A stretch of 16,840 nt of DNA, taken from CAZGSV01 sp964528605. GTDB taxonomy: Bacteria > Armatimonadota > Zipacnadia > CAZGSV01. Of the stretch, positions 8,301-15,709 are shown in pieces. The position numbers were made by a program, and so were the translations under genes. The notes beneath the pieces were generated by a model. It did no database searches. It was given only the letters and a program-made list of their open reading frames with translations, and had not been told where the DNA came from. Location: contig CAZGSV010000071.1 in NCBI GenBank assembly GCA_964528605.1, positions 1 to 16,840 of the forward strand, in the 5' to 3' direction. Numbering within the stretch: the first letter of the stretch is position 1; each line of letters begins with the position of its first letter.

Positions 8301-10613
8301 AACGCGGAGGGACGGTTCCTGATAGACGGGCTGGAGCCGGCGGGGTTCTCGGTGACCCTGTACATGCCGGGTTATGAGTACACCCACGGGGCTCTGGGGG
8401 GATTGGTCCACGGCGCGGGCCAGGTGGGGCCGTTCGAGTACCGCATGACGGCAACTCAGCCTGGTTCCATTTCCGGCAAGGTGACGGAGAAGACCGGCGC
8501 GCCGATTCTGGGCGCGACGGTGACGGCGACGATCAAGGGCACGCCGGACCCGACGCCGTTCAGCAAGTCGGCGACCACGGACGCGGAGGGCAACTACGTG
8601 ATCGCGCAGTTGCCCACGGGCCTGTATGACGTGACCGCTTCGGCGCCGCAGCACTCAAGCGCGACGAAGACGGATATCGAGGTCAAGTCGAACCAGAACA
8701 CTCCCAACGTGGACTTTGTGCTGGACGCGGAGCCCGGGACGCTGGAGGGCACGGTGCGGGACGCAACCACCACCAACGGCATCGCCGGGGCGACGGTGGC
8801 GGTGTTCCAGCAAAGCGCCTCGGTGGGTTCGGTGACCACGGACGACACGGGCCATTACACGTTCCCGGACGCGCCCGTGGGTGAGGTGAGCGCGACGGCG
8901 TCGGCGCCGGGCTACGGGTCCCAGACGAAGACGGCGCAGATTCAGTCGGGGCAGACGACGACGCTTGACTTCGACTTGCAGCCGGTGCCGCCGGGCACGA
9001 TATCCGGCAAGGTGCGGAGCGCGCTGGAGGGTACGGCGATCGGGGGCGTGACGGTGGTCTTGAGGAGCGGCGGCGTAGTGCGCGCGACGACGACTTCGGC
9101 CGCGACCTACAGCACCGGGTCCGGCGGATACCAGTACAACTATCAGTTGGCGGCGCCTGCCGGGACCTACGAGGTGTCGGCGGAGAGCGCGACGCTGACG
9201 GCGACTCCGGCGCAGATAGTGGCGACGGTGACCTCCGGGCAGGAGACGCGGGACATCAACTTTGACATGCGGGCGCTGCAGTCGTTCTTGCCCGGCATAT
9301 CCATGATTTCGTTCCCGTACGATTACGCGCCCTGGGCGCCGCTCAACAACCCGCTCAACTTGCTGGGTCTGCAGCCGAGCGAGTTGCGGTTCGCCACTTG
9401 GGTGCCCACGTTGAACGGCGGCCAGGGAGGCTATGCGGAGTTCCCGACGGCCCCCACGAACGTGATCAATGTGGGCGTGGGGTACTGGATTGGGCTGACC
9501 CGGGCGGCGGACGTGGCGCGGGCGGGCGACGCGGTGCCTACGGACCAGGCGTACCGGCTGCCGTTGCGCAACGGCTGGAATATGATCGGCGATCCGTTCC
9601 CGTTTGGGATTGACTGGCTGGCGACTCAGGTGGAGGTGGTGGATGCTGCGGGCACGCGCACATTGAGTCTGCCGAAGGCCTTGGCGGAGGGCTGGCTGGC
9701 GAATGGCCTGTGGACGTGGACCGGGTCCACTTACCAGGTGCAGTACGTGGTGCAGCCGTGGCGCGGGTACTGGGTGCGGGCGAACGTGCCCGCCGGCGAG
9801 GCGGTGACGTTGTTACTCCCGCCGGGGGCACAGGCGAGCGCGCTGACGGGGCAGGCGAGCAGCCTGCGCCAGCCGGAGGAAGGCTGGTTGGTGCGGTTGG
9901 CGGTGGTCTCGCCGCCGTACGAGGACCGCTGTCTGATACTCGGAGAGGTCAAGGGCGCGACGGCCGGCTACGACCGCATGTATGACGCCGAGCGTCCGCC
10001 GCAAGCGCCCGTGGCGCAGCAAGTGCGGGCGTACTTCCCGCGGCCGCAATGGGGCGCGGGCGAGTACGCGGTGGACATACGCGGCGTGGGCGCCGGGTTG
10101 GAGTGCTGGGAGTTCGTGGTGGCGTGCGCGGAGGCGGGACGGCGCGTGCGGGTGGAGTGGCCGGAGATGGTGTCGGTGCCCAAGAGCATGTCGCTGCGGT
10201 TGGTGGACGTGGACGGCGGGCGGCAGGTTGATATGCGGACGAGCGGCGGATACGAGTTCGAGGCAAGCGAGGCCGGGCTGCGGCGGTTTGCGGTGGAGGC
10301 CCGGCCGATGGCGGGCGCGGGGTTGGTGGTGACCCAGTTGACGTGTCCGGCCACGCGCGGGAGTGCGGCGATCAGTTTCTCGGTGTCGCAGGAGGCGGCG
10401 GTGACGGTGGAGATACTGAGTCTGGCGGGGCAGCGGGTGCGGTTGGTGGCGCTGGACAAGCCGCTGAGCGCGGGGCAGCAGACGGTGACGTGGGACGGGC
10501 TGGGCGATGGTGGACAGACCGCGCCGCCGGGGACGTATATGGTCGTGGTGACGGCTCAGGGAGCGAATGGCGAGCGTTACACCGCGCAGCGGCTGATGGT
10601 GCGACTGGACTAG
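5340..10613 (+). CDS. Giant exported multi-domain protein: PD40 propeller, ThuA-like, four CarboxypepD_reg-like repeats, FlgD-like C-terminus
   Basis: A 1757-residue protein of unknown specific function, predicted to be exported. A basic start (MDWRRLKS) and a hydrophobic stretch at about 8-33 act as signal peptide or anchor. Residues about 77-405 form a TolB/PD40-type beta-propeller with recurring FVSDRSG...IW and RDGTNLTQ/RPDGTNLTR motifs. Residues about 410-615 resemble a choice-of-anchor X domain (DEVAGDGVYT). About 620-956 looks like a ThuA/glutaminase-like alpha-beta domain (KILVVTDYANG at 620; WFVENGGRILLTGQD near 752), but I see no clear catalytic triad. Four carboxypeptidase-regulatory-like beta-sandwiches begin at 957, 1042, 1133 and 1219. 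From about 1310 to the end comes a duplicated GYW/NPFPF-type unit, a GWLVRL unit (1515) and an FlgD-like Ig domain (about 1650-1757). The C-terminal part is shared with the protease gene at 12619. A role in surface display or binding is inferred; the domain calls are by eye. Confidence 0.85.
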   Translation: MDWRRLKSMAVPAAWGLVAALAIVALSQGLGGAAGRVAGGEGFAWGAGAVGPHRFIGRELPKDFLASRAVSAQQPFRDSNLTQSPSDDREPVFGPAGDLIAFASNGVDSNGDGRLDATGTDYNLWTMRRDGTNLTQVTTGTANDREPTWFPNGRSVAFVSDRTGQGEIWVRDLVTGTETQMTSASAPAGVKSHPTVAGQGIFFACATGGSSDIWFVRPDGTNLTRLTYNDAWDGQPSMSPDGATVAFVSDRSGTRRIWTIPAANIVLAEAERALEPNCYQRTAGGGVSVVDEDPSWRAKSWPGESGYILFFTSTRAISGGDTTPDRNVWAVGDVPSNPESEGLWDSDPEKMAVIANVDPADSNADFWPSASPIEESGPMGAIYNEVGFVSDRSGNNDIWLTKPYDTTPPLLMELPKTLPLSGSQADAPQKEFSGDQPVKITARVEDDFDRWTTVGGQRIKTYSSTTTVYAIVRVPDTNIARADSLATRDQERQTWWETRYTGQYVGANVLVDIAPPGPWRFADNPRFRQVDNEYVWPVAARAYLYDDGLTHQSEDGTFTFADEVAGDGVYTAGLRAPYPSQPGATGDRLLDIEVVDEAGNFLRFDRVWGFTTEPFVVQQKILVVTDYANGQEFPQLAGPYGRYEQWREAEPYLTHKPWDSPFYGQWEDNLRDCDFGPDDYDHWRTICRGKVPRSVLTMYLPRLTQQPDPADPSKTVAVSVAERAAIWAAPYVGDAWVGAGTILDSEVQEDIRWFVENGGRILLTGQDIGWGLTNAGTTPSTFLEQVFGARYLRDAAMLPDNTPVPTPSFTLSAYAANDPVSVDPWGGGHWWTPEAIPKPDPPDALHTGPWFEPERGPWYSDVCWNQYWPDQITPVNSIPVYYYTEENREFSPGNASSPIAGVRKVHSSGAKTLFFAFGLEGVSREYHSYSPGGPWCNNYRGKVLHNALCWMRTGRAFGTVYATEGNKPLENVVVKITGGGVTRAGVTNAEGRFLIDGLEPAGFSVTLYMPGYEYTHGALGGLVHGAGQVGPFEYRMTATQPGSISGKVTEKTGAPILGATVTATIKGTPDPTPFSKSATTDAEGNYVIAQLPTGLYDVTASAPQHSSATKTDIEVKSNQNTPNVDFVLDAEPGTLEGTVRDATTTNGIAGATVAVFQQSASVGSVTTDDTGHYTFPDAPVGEVSATASAPGYGSQTKTAQIQSGQTTTLDFDLQPVPPGTISGKVRSALEGTAIGGVTVVLRSGGVVRATTTSAATYSTGSGGYQYNYQLAAPAGTYEVSAESATLTATPAQIVATVTSGQETRDINFDMRALQSFLPGISMISFPYDYAPWAPLNNPLNLLGLQPSELRFATWVPTLNGGQGGYAEFPTAPTNVINVGVGYWIGLTRAADVARAGDAVPTDQAYRLPLRNGWNMIGDPFPFGIDWLATQVEVVDAAGTRTLSLPKALAEGWLANGLWTWTGSTYQVQYVVQPWRGYWVRANVPAGEAVTLLLPPGAQASALTGQASSLRQPEEGWLVRLAVVSPPYEDRCLILGEVKGATAGYDRMYDAERPPQAPVAQQVRAYFPRPQWGAGEYAVDIRGVGAGLECWEFVVACAEAGRRVRVEWPEMVSVPKSMSLRLVDVDGGRQVDMRTSGGYEFEASEAGLRRFAVEARPMAGAGLVVTQLTCPATRGSAAISFSVSQEAAVTVEILSLAGQRVRLVALDKPLSAGQQTVTWDGLGDGGQTAPPGTYMVVVTAQGANGERYTAQRLMVRLD
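8208..9281 (+). repeat. Four tandem carboxypeptidase-regulatory-like domains
   Basis: Within the 1757-residue protein, four units of about 85-95 residues begin with FGTVYATEG (8208), GSISGKVTE (8463), GTLEGTVRD (8736) and GTISGKVRS (8994). Each follows the pattern G.(I/V).G.V, (I/L)..A.V...., (T/V)T.(A/D)(E/T)G.Y/F....LP.G.Y.VT..A..Y. The second and third are the closest to each other. The units have diverged at DNA level, so this is an old protein-domain repeat, not a recent duplication. Such domains usually act as stalks or transthyretin-like binding modules. Confidence 0.8.
9288..10610 (+). repeat. Shared C-terminal module, copy 1
   Basis: Residues about 1317-1757 of the giant protein align by eye with residues about 577-1014 of the protease encoded at 12619. 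Matching landmarks, in order, are MISFPY, GYWIG, GWNMIGDPFPF, GYWVRA, GWLVRLAV, WEFVV, SLRLVDVDGGR with M.T.GYEFE, TVEILSLAG, and WDGLGDGG with PPGTY. The first half is itself a tandem duplication of a GYW-ending unit. Copy 2 is at 14347-15660. Confidence 0.85.
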
Positions 10614-10665
10614 AGGAGCGCGGGCGTATAGAAATAGTGGTGGCCAGAGACCAGGAGACTGTCTA

Positions 10666-10670
10666 GGAGG
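10666..10670 (+). promoter_or_regulatory. Ribosome binding site of the CsgG-like gene
   Basis: GGAGG lies 9 nt before the ATG at 10680. That start gives a clean signal peptide, so it is preferred. Confidence 0.65.
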
Positions 10671-10679
10671 CTGCTGAGC

Positions 10680-12566
10680 ATGCGTCGAATCGCTTCGGCA
10701 AGGATAACTCGGGTACTGGTGCCGGTGCTGATCGGGGCGTTCGTGGGGCCGGTGGTGTTGGGGCCGGCGGGGGTAGTGTTGGCGCAGGCCCCGGAGGTAC
10801 CGAAGACCAAGGTGGCGGTCATTGATTTCGAGGTGGAGGGCGCCGCGGCGGGACGCATGCTGGCGCGAAACGTGACCGATGAGGTGGTCTTGGCGCTCAT
10901 CAGGTCGGGGAGTTTCGAGGTGACGCCACGGGACGAGTTCTACGAGGTGGCGAAGAGCCTGGGCCTGCAAGCGCCGTTTAGTACCTACGACCTGGTCAAC
11001 ATTGGGAAGGCGCTGGAGATCAGCGCGGTGGTGGTGGGGAAGGTCACGGAGGTGAGGATAGAGAAGGCACCGCGGCAGGCCGCGATTGGCTTGCAGGTGC
11101 TGGCCTACGACGTGGTGGCGCAGGAGTACGTGCTGGGCGCCTCGGTTACGGGTGAGGGGCGGGCGCTGCCCGGGTACGTAGGGCCGGACGATCCGTTACT
11201 GCGGGATGCGATAAGGAACGCGTGCGACAAGGCGACGACGGCGATGGCGGCGCAGCGCACGCGCTTGTTCACCGTGGGCATGGTGGACGACACTGGGGCG
11301 GCGGTAGTGCCGAACGCGGGCCGTCAGGAGGGCGTGTCGGCGGGGCAGATCATGGCGGTGCTGCGGCTGGAGTGGGACACCGAGAAGAACGAGATGTTCC
11401 TGCGCAAGTTGGGGCGGGTTACGATTGTGGAGGTGACGGCGCACGACTGCACGGCGAGGCCGGTAGAGGCGGGGCTGCGGCTGATGAATGGGGACAAGTT
11501 GCGGCTGATCTATCGGGAGCCGCTGGAGCAGAAGAAGGTGGACATCAGGAGCAAGCGGCGCCAGATGAACACGTGGGTACTGACGGCGGCGCTGCTCTTG
11601 CTGATAGCAACCGTGACCCACGAGAGCAAGGGCTTCCAGAAGGGCGCGCAGGGCCTGGTGGCGGCGGCGTGGACGCAGGGTGATGCGGTGCGGTTGATGT
11701 TCACGCCCGGGTCGGTGCCCACTGACCAGGGGCTCACGGCATCGTACGTGTTGGGCTATGAGGTGCACCGGTCAACGATGCCGGACTTTGTGCCCAGCGA
11801 CAATAGCCTGATCGACCTTATCACCATTCCTGGAGTGACTTACTACACCGACACGACGGACGAGTACGCGCTGACGGCGACTTGGACGGCGAACGACGAC
11901 GGCACGGTGGACCTGGAGACGACGACCGAAGCCGTCGACGTGACTCCCACGACGGCGGTGACGACTACGGACTACACGGGGACCGCGGTGCACACGCCGA
12001 TCGCTCCAGGGACGCAGTACTACTACTGCTTGCGGATGATCTCCAGGCGGGTGCGGGTGGAACAGCCGCCGGAGGGGGGCCTGCCGATAGTGCAGGTTGT
12101 GCGCAGCGATCCCTCGCGGGTGGCGGGGCCGGTAACGCCGCTGACGGCGGCGCAGTTGGTGGCGCCGCCGAACGCGCCCTTGCCTGGGAGCACGGACATC
12201 AACACCAGCCAGGTGACGGTCAGTTGGCGCACCAGCGCGGGGGCGGACGCGTATGACGTGCAGTTCTCCAGGGTGCCGACGTTCCCGGTAGGGCCGCAGA
12301 CGTGGAGTTTGGCGCGGGATGGCGGCGGGCCCTTCTACACGACGCTGATGCAGGGGGATCAGGAGGTTCAGCGGACGTTCAACATTAGCAGCAAGTTTCC
12401 GCTGCGGGATCAGTTTGGGCAGCCGCTGCCTTCGTTCATGATATTCTGGCGGGTAGGGGCGGCGCGGTCTCTGGACCAGTCACCGCCGTCTCCTGACGGG
12501 TACGTGTTTGGGACGGAGGTGCGCTCCTTCACCACGGCTGAGTTGCCACCGCTGCCGAATCCGTAG
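10680..12566 (+). CDS. Exported CsgG-like / FlgT-C-like protein with internal TM helix and fibronectin-III-like regions
   Basis: A 628-residue protein. The N-terminus (MRRIASARITR, then a long hydrophobic run) is a signal peptide with a likely cut after LAQA (about residue 37). There is no lipobox Cys, unlike true CsgG. Residues about 42-195 resemble the CsgG / curli-assembly fold: KVAVIDFEVEG, a Ser/Thr/Asp-rich helix, SGSFEVTPRDEF and ALEISAVVVGKVTEV. Residues about 198-290 resemble an FlgT C-terminal-like beta-barrel (NAGRQEGVSAGQIMAVLR, LGRVTIVEV). A basic stretch (KKVDIRSKRRQ) precedes a transmembrane helix (296-314). The rest contains two fibronectin-III-like regions (about 320-460 and 490-620). 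It lies 66 bp after the giant protein gene and 52 bp before the protease gene, so an operon is likely. It could be an outer-membrane or periplasmic assembly factor, but this is inference; the fold assignments are moderate. Confidence 0.75.
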   Translation: MRRIASARITRVLVPVLIGAFVGPVVLGPAGVVLAQAPEVPKTKVAVIDFEVEGAAAGRMLARNVTDEVVLALIRSGSFEVTPRDEFYEVAKSLGLQAPFSTYDLVNIGKALEISAVVVGKVTEVRIEKAPRQAAIGLQVLAYDVVAQEYVLGASVTGEGRALPGYVGPDDPLLRDAIRNACDKATTAMAAQRTRLFTVGMVDDTGAAVVPNAGRQEGVSAGQIMAVLRLEWDTEKNEMFLRKLGRVTIVEVTAHDCTARPVEAGLRLMNGDKLRLIYREPLEQKKVDIRSKRRQMNTWVLTAALLLLIATVTHESKGFQKGAQGLVAAAWTQGDAVRLMFTPGSVPTDQGLTASYVLGYEVHRSTMPDFVPSDNSLIDLITIPGVTYYTDTTDEYALTATWTANDDGTVDLETTTEAVDVTPTTAVTTTDYTGTAVHTPIAPGTQYYYCLRMISRRVRVEQPPEGGLPIVQVVRSDPSRVAGPVTPLTAAQLVAPPNAPLPGSTDINTSQVTVSWRTSAGADAYDVQFSRVPTFPVGPQTWSLARDGGGPFYTTLMQGDQEVQRTFNISSKFPLRDQFGQPLPSFMIFWRVGAARSLDQSPPSPDGYVFGTEVRSFTTAELPPLPNP

Positions 12567-12609
12567 CGGCTGCGGGCGCGTAGGCCTGCTAAGGTGGTTT
12601 GAGGCTGGC

Positions 12610-12614
12610 GGAGG
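12610..12614 (+). promoter_or_regulatory. Ribosome binding site supporting the protease start at 12619
   Basis: GGAGG lies 4 nt before the ATG at 12619. A second possible start at 12646 has GGGAAGG (12631-12637) at 8 nt and begins MRRIAWVG directly before the hydrophobic core. Both starts give an exported protein, and the choice is not certain. Confidence 0.5.
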
Positions 12615-12618
12615 ACCG

Positions 12619-15600
12619 ATGCTGGCTGATGGGAAGGCGATACCGATGAGAAGAATCGCTTGGGTTGGCGTGGCTCTGGCGTTGGTGCTGGTGGTTGCCG
12701 GGGGGGTGTGGAGCGCGCCTTGGCCGCGGCAGTCAATGAGTTACTACGACCCGGCCCTACAGCGGAGCGTCGAGGTGGTGGCGGGCGAGTTGGAGGTGGT
12801 CTGGGCAGGCGCGCTGCCGAGCGACGCGCAGCAGGCGTTGGCACAGGCGGGGCTGCTGGGCAAGGTGATGCGGGTCATCCCGCAGATCGGCCTGGCGACC
12901 ATCAAGTTGCCGGAGGGAATGGGACTTGACGAGGGGCTAAGGCAGATCCAGAGCAGCCCCCTCTTCGCGGCGGCTGGCCCGGTAAGGACTAGGAAGTTCC
13001 TGCGGACACCAAACGACCCGTTGTATGGCGAGCAATGGCACCTGCCCCAGATCTCGGCCCCCCAGGCCTGGGAGGTGTACGTGGGTGGGGCGCAGGCGGT
13101 AGTCGCGATATGTGACAGTGGCGTGCAGACGAATCACCCTGACCTACAGGCGAACCTGTGGACTAACTCGGACGAGATTCCGGGCAACGGCAAGGACGAC
13201 GACGGTAACGGCTACGTTGACGACGTGCACGGGTACGACTTTGCCACGAACGTGGGCGACCCGAACCCGAAGGACGACAACGGGGACAAGACGATCGACG
13301 AGATAATGGCTCACGGCACGCACTGCGCGGGGCTGGCGGCCGCGGTCGGAAACAACGGCGAGGGCGTCTGCGGAGTTGCCTGGCAGGCCAGCATCATGGC
13401 CGTGCGGGTAGGCGGCGAGACCGGCATAGCCACGGATGATGTAGCGGCAGGAATCGTGTACGCGGCCGACAATGGGGGGAAGGTGATAAGCCTGAGTCTG
13501 GGCGGGTTAGGCGCGGACCCGGGCGAAGCCGCGGCGGTGCGGTATGCGCAGACCAAGGACGTGTTGTTGGTCGCGGCGGCAGGCAACGACAGCATGGATA
13601 TTGATGCAAATCCGATGTACCCGTGTAGTTACCCCGGTGTGGTCGGGGTCGCCTCGGTGTCCAAGGGAGACGTCAAGAGCGACTTCTCGAACTTCGGATC
13701 GAAGAACGTTGACATCAGCGCTCCGGGCGGGAACGGGTATCCAGAGGTGTACCTGACAAGCACGCTGCTTGACATGCCTCAGTTTGGGCGGACGGAGAAG
13801 TACGGTGGACCTGGGTGGCTGGGCACTTCGATGGCGTGCCCGGTGGTTTCGGGCACGGCAGCGCTGGTGCGGGCATACAACCCGAAGCTTACTTGGCAGG
13901 ACACGGCAGAGGTTCTGCAACAGTCCGCCGACAACATTGACGGGGTCAACCCGAGTTACGCCGGCAAGTTGGGCGCTGGGCGGGTGAATGTCAGCACGGG
14001 GCTGGGAATGGCCCTGCCCTTCCCTCGCATCTCGCTGGAGGAGCCGGCCAATCTGGGCTTGACGTACAACTCGCGGCCGGAGGTGAGCGGCAAGGTGGTG
14101 GCCCCGTTCAGCACGGCCTCGCCGGTGAATCCGGACAGCATCGTGCTGACTCTGGACGGGATAGTGGTATTGTCGTCTTCGGTGGGCGATCTGGCCAGCG
14201 CCTATGACGACGCTACCGGGAACCTAAGGTTCCAGTTCGCGAATCCGCTGGCGGTAGGCAAGCACACGCTGGTGCTGAGCGCGTCGAATGTGGCTGGGGA
14301 GGCCGGAACGCCGGCGACTTCGGTGTTCCGGGTGGCACTGTGGACGTTGGGGCCGGGGCCGCAGTTGGTGTCGGTGCCGTTGGCGCTGACCGACCCGGAT
14401 CCGCGGTTGCTGCTGGGCACGGGAACGCCGAAAGTGGCGCGTTGGGAGCCGGCAGAGGCAGGCGGCACCTCGGGGAACTACCATCAGTATGCGGCGGGCG
14501 ACGCTTGGACGAGCAGCATTCAGCCGGGGCGCGGCTATTGGTTCTATGTGGGTTCGAGCGGAGCGGGCATGCGGCTTGACGGCGGACCGTTGCCGCTGAC
14601 GACGTTCACCCTGGCGGAGGAGTACCAGACGGCGGCGGCCCCAGACATGCGGCCCGGATGGCACATGATAGGGAATCCGTTCCCGTTCTCGGTGGGATGG
14701 GGCAACGTTCTGGTGGAGTACCAAGGCGACAAGGAGCCGGTCGCGGTGGCGGCGGAGCGGGGATGGGTGAAGCCCGTGCTCTACGCATGGGGTGTCGCCG
14801 GATACACCTGGGACGTTGCTCCGCAGGGCCAACTAGAGCCGCTGCGCGGGTACTGGATGCGGACGCTGGTGCCTTGCCGTATCCATATCCCGCCGCTTGC
14901 CGGTGGTGTGGCTGGTGCGAGGGCAGGGGCAGGCCGGGGAGCGGAAGCGGGCTGGCTGGTGCGGCTGACGGTGCGGGCCGGTGGTGCAGCGGACGCGGCC
15001 AATCTCTTCGGCGTGGCGCCGAGCGCGGTGGCGGGTCTGGATGTGGGGGACGTAGAGAAGCCGCCGGCGATGGGCGTAGCGGGCGCATTCCGCCTGGCCG
15101 GTCTGCCTGTGGACCTGGCGCAGGACGTGCGCCGGGAAGGAACGCGGACCACGTGGGAATTCGTGGTGCGCGGGGCGCCGGGGGGGGCGACGGTGAACGT
15201 GTCTTGGGGCGACCTGCGCGCGCTGCCTCGCGAGGCGTCGCTGCGGTTAGTGGATGTTGACGGTGGACGCTCGGTGCACATGCGGACGAACGCGGGCTAC
15301 GCGTACGAGTCCGGGGAGGGCGGCGAGCGGCACTTCCGGATAGAGTTGGAGCCGGCGCTGGAGGGCGCGCTGCGGGTGGTGGGGCTGCAGGCGACCTCCG
15401 TGCGCGGTGGCGGAACGACGATAGCCTTCGCGCTGAGCAAAGAGGCGCGGGTGACGGTAAAGATACTGACCGTGAGCGGCGCCGAGGTGCGCACGGTGGT
15501 AGAGGGCGCGCCCATGGCGGCGGGAGCGAACAGCGTGAGTTGGGACGGCCGCGATGACCGAGGCACGGCGGTGGCGCCCGGCGCGTACTTGTGCGAGGTG

Positions 15601-15663
15601 GAGGCGGTGAGCGCCGAGGGCGAGCGCACCTCGGCATTCCGGACGTTGATCAGCGCGCCGTAG
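12619..15663 (+). CDS. Secreted subtilisin-family serine protease (S8) with Ig-like and FlgD-like C-terminus
   Basis: A 1014-residue exported protease. A signal peptide (hydrophobic core WVGVALALVLVVAGGVW, cut near WSA) precedes an I9-like propeptide region to about residue 130. The S8 catalytic domain follows at about 135-470. Its active residues are visible: Asp166 in VAICDSG, His232 in HGTHCAG, oxyanion Asn323 in AAGND and Ser404 in GTSMACP. Between Asp and His is an acidic calcium-type loop (IPGNGKDDDGNGYVDD). An Ig-like region (about 475-575) is followed by the module shared with the giant protein: GYW/NPFPF units from 577, GWLVRL at 778, SLRLVDVDGG at 874 and an FlgD-like Ig domain around 946-1010. 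Likely secreted or cell-surface. The start was chosen by GGAGG; 12646 is an alternative (1005 residues). Cysteines flank all three catalytic motifs (165, 236, 407). It may process its neighbours, but nothing shows the substrate. Confidence 0.93.
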   Translation: MLADGKAIPMRRIAWVGVALALVLVVAGGVWSAPWPRQSMSYYDPALQRSVEVVAGELEVVWAGALPSDAQQALAQAGLLGKVMRVIPQIGLATIKLPEGMGLDEGLRQIQSSPLFAAAGPVRTRKFLRTPNDPLYGEQWHLPQISAPQAWEVYVGGAQAVVAICDSGVQTNHPDLQANLWTNSDEIPGNGKDDDGNGYVDDVHGYDFATNVGDPNPKDDNGDKTIDEIMAHGTHCAGLAAAVGNNGEGVCGVAWQASIMAVRVGGETGIATDDVAAGIVYAADNGGKVISLSLGGLGADPGEAAAVRYAQTKDVLLVAAAGNDSMDIDANPMYPCSYPGVVGVASVSKGDVKSDFSNFGSKNVDISAPGGNGYPEVYLTSTLLDMPQFGRTEKYGGPGWLGTSMACPVVSGTAALVRAYNPKLTWQDTAEVLQQSADNIDGVNPSYAGKLGAGRVNVSTGLGMALPFPRISLEEPANLGLTYNSRPEVSGKVVAPFSTASPVNPDSIVLTLDGIVVLSSSVGDLASAYDDATGNLRFQFANPLAVGKHTLVLSASNVAGEAGTPATSVFRVALWTLGPGPQLVSVPLALTDPDPRLLLGTGTPKVARWEPAEAGGTSGNYHQYAAGDAWTSSIQPGRGYWFYVGSSGAGMRLDGGPLPLTTFTLAEEYQTAAAPDMRPGWHMIGNPFPFSVGWGNVLVEYQGDKEPVAVAAERGWVKPVLYAWGVAGYTWDVAPQGQLEPLRGYWMRTLVPCRIHIPPLAGGVAGARAGAGRGAEAGWLVRLTVRAGGAADAANLFGVAPSAVAGLDVGDVEKPPAMGVAGAFRLAGLPVDLAQDVRREGTRTTWEFVVRGAPGGATVNVSWGDLRALPREASLRLVDVDGGRSVHMRTNAGYAYESGEGGERHFRIELEPALEGALRVVGLQATSVRGGGTTIAFALSKEARVTVKILTVSGAEVRTVVEGAPMAAGANSVSWDGRDDRGTAVAPGAYLCEVEAVSAEGERTSAFRTLISAP
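14347..15660 (+). repeat. Shared C-terminal module, copy 2
   Basis: Residues about 577-1014 of the protease correspond to copy 1 at 9288-10610. Landmarks in order are LVSVP, GRGYWFY, GWHMIGNPFPF, RGYWMRT, GWLVRLTV, WEFVV, SLRLVDVDGGR with HMRTNAGYAYE, TVKILTVSG, and WDGRDDRG with APGAY. DNA identity is patchy (for example around SLRLVDVDGG), so the copies are diverged paralogous domains, not a recent recombination. Confidence 0.85.
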
Positions 15664-15709
15664 GAGCGCAGCAGAGGACGACGCGTGGCGCTAAGGTGGG
15701 ATAAGGCAG

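Noticed and set aside
10627..10632. TATAGA as a -10 box before the CsgG-like gene
   Set aside because: There is no -35 box at 16-18 nt upstream, and the gap is a normal operon spacing.
9813..10970. 385-codon open frame on the - strand spanning two + strand genes
   Set aside because: It crosses the giant/CsgG-like gene boundary and has an Arg/His/Pro-rich, non-protein-like composition. Both + strand genes are well supported.
12588..12597. GCTAAGGTGG decamer before the protease, repeated at 15690-15699 before the last gene
   Set aside because: A 10-mer in G-rich gaps can recur by chance, and it is not found before the other two exported-protein genes. It could be worth a genome-wide count but is not supported as a signal.
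12508..12618. Protease start at 12508, overlapping the preceding gene by 59 bp
   Set aside because: It adds 37 residues rich in Arg and Cys before a normal signal peptide, with no SD. GGAGG at 12610 fits 12619.
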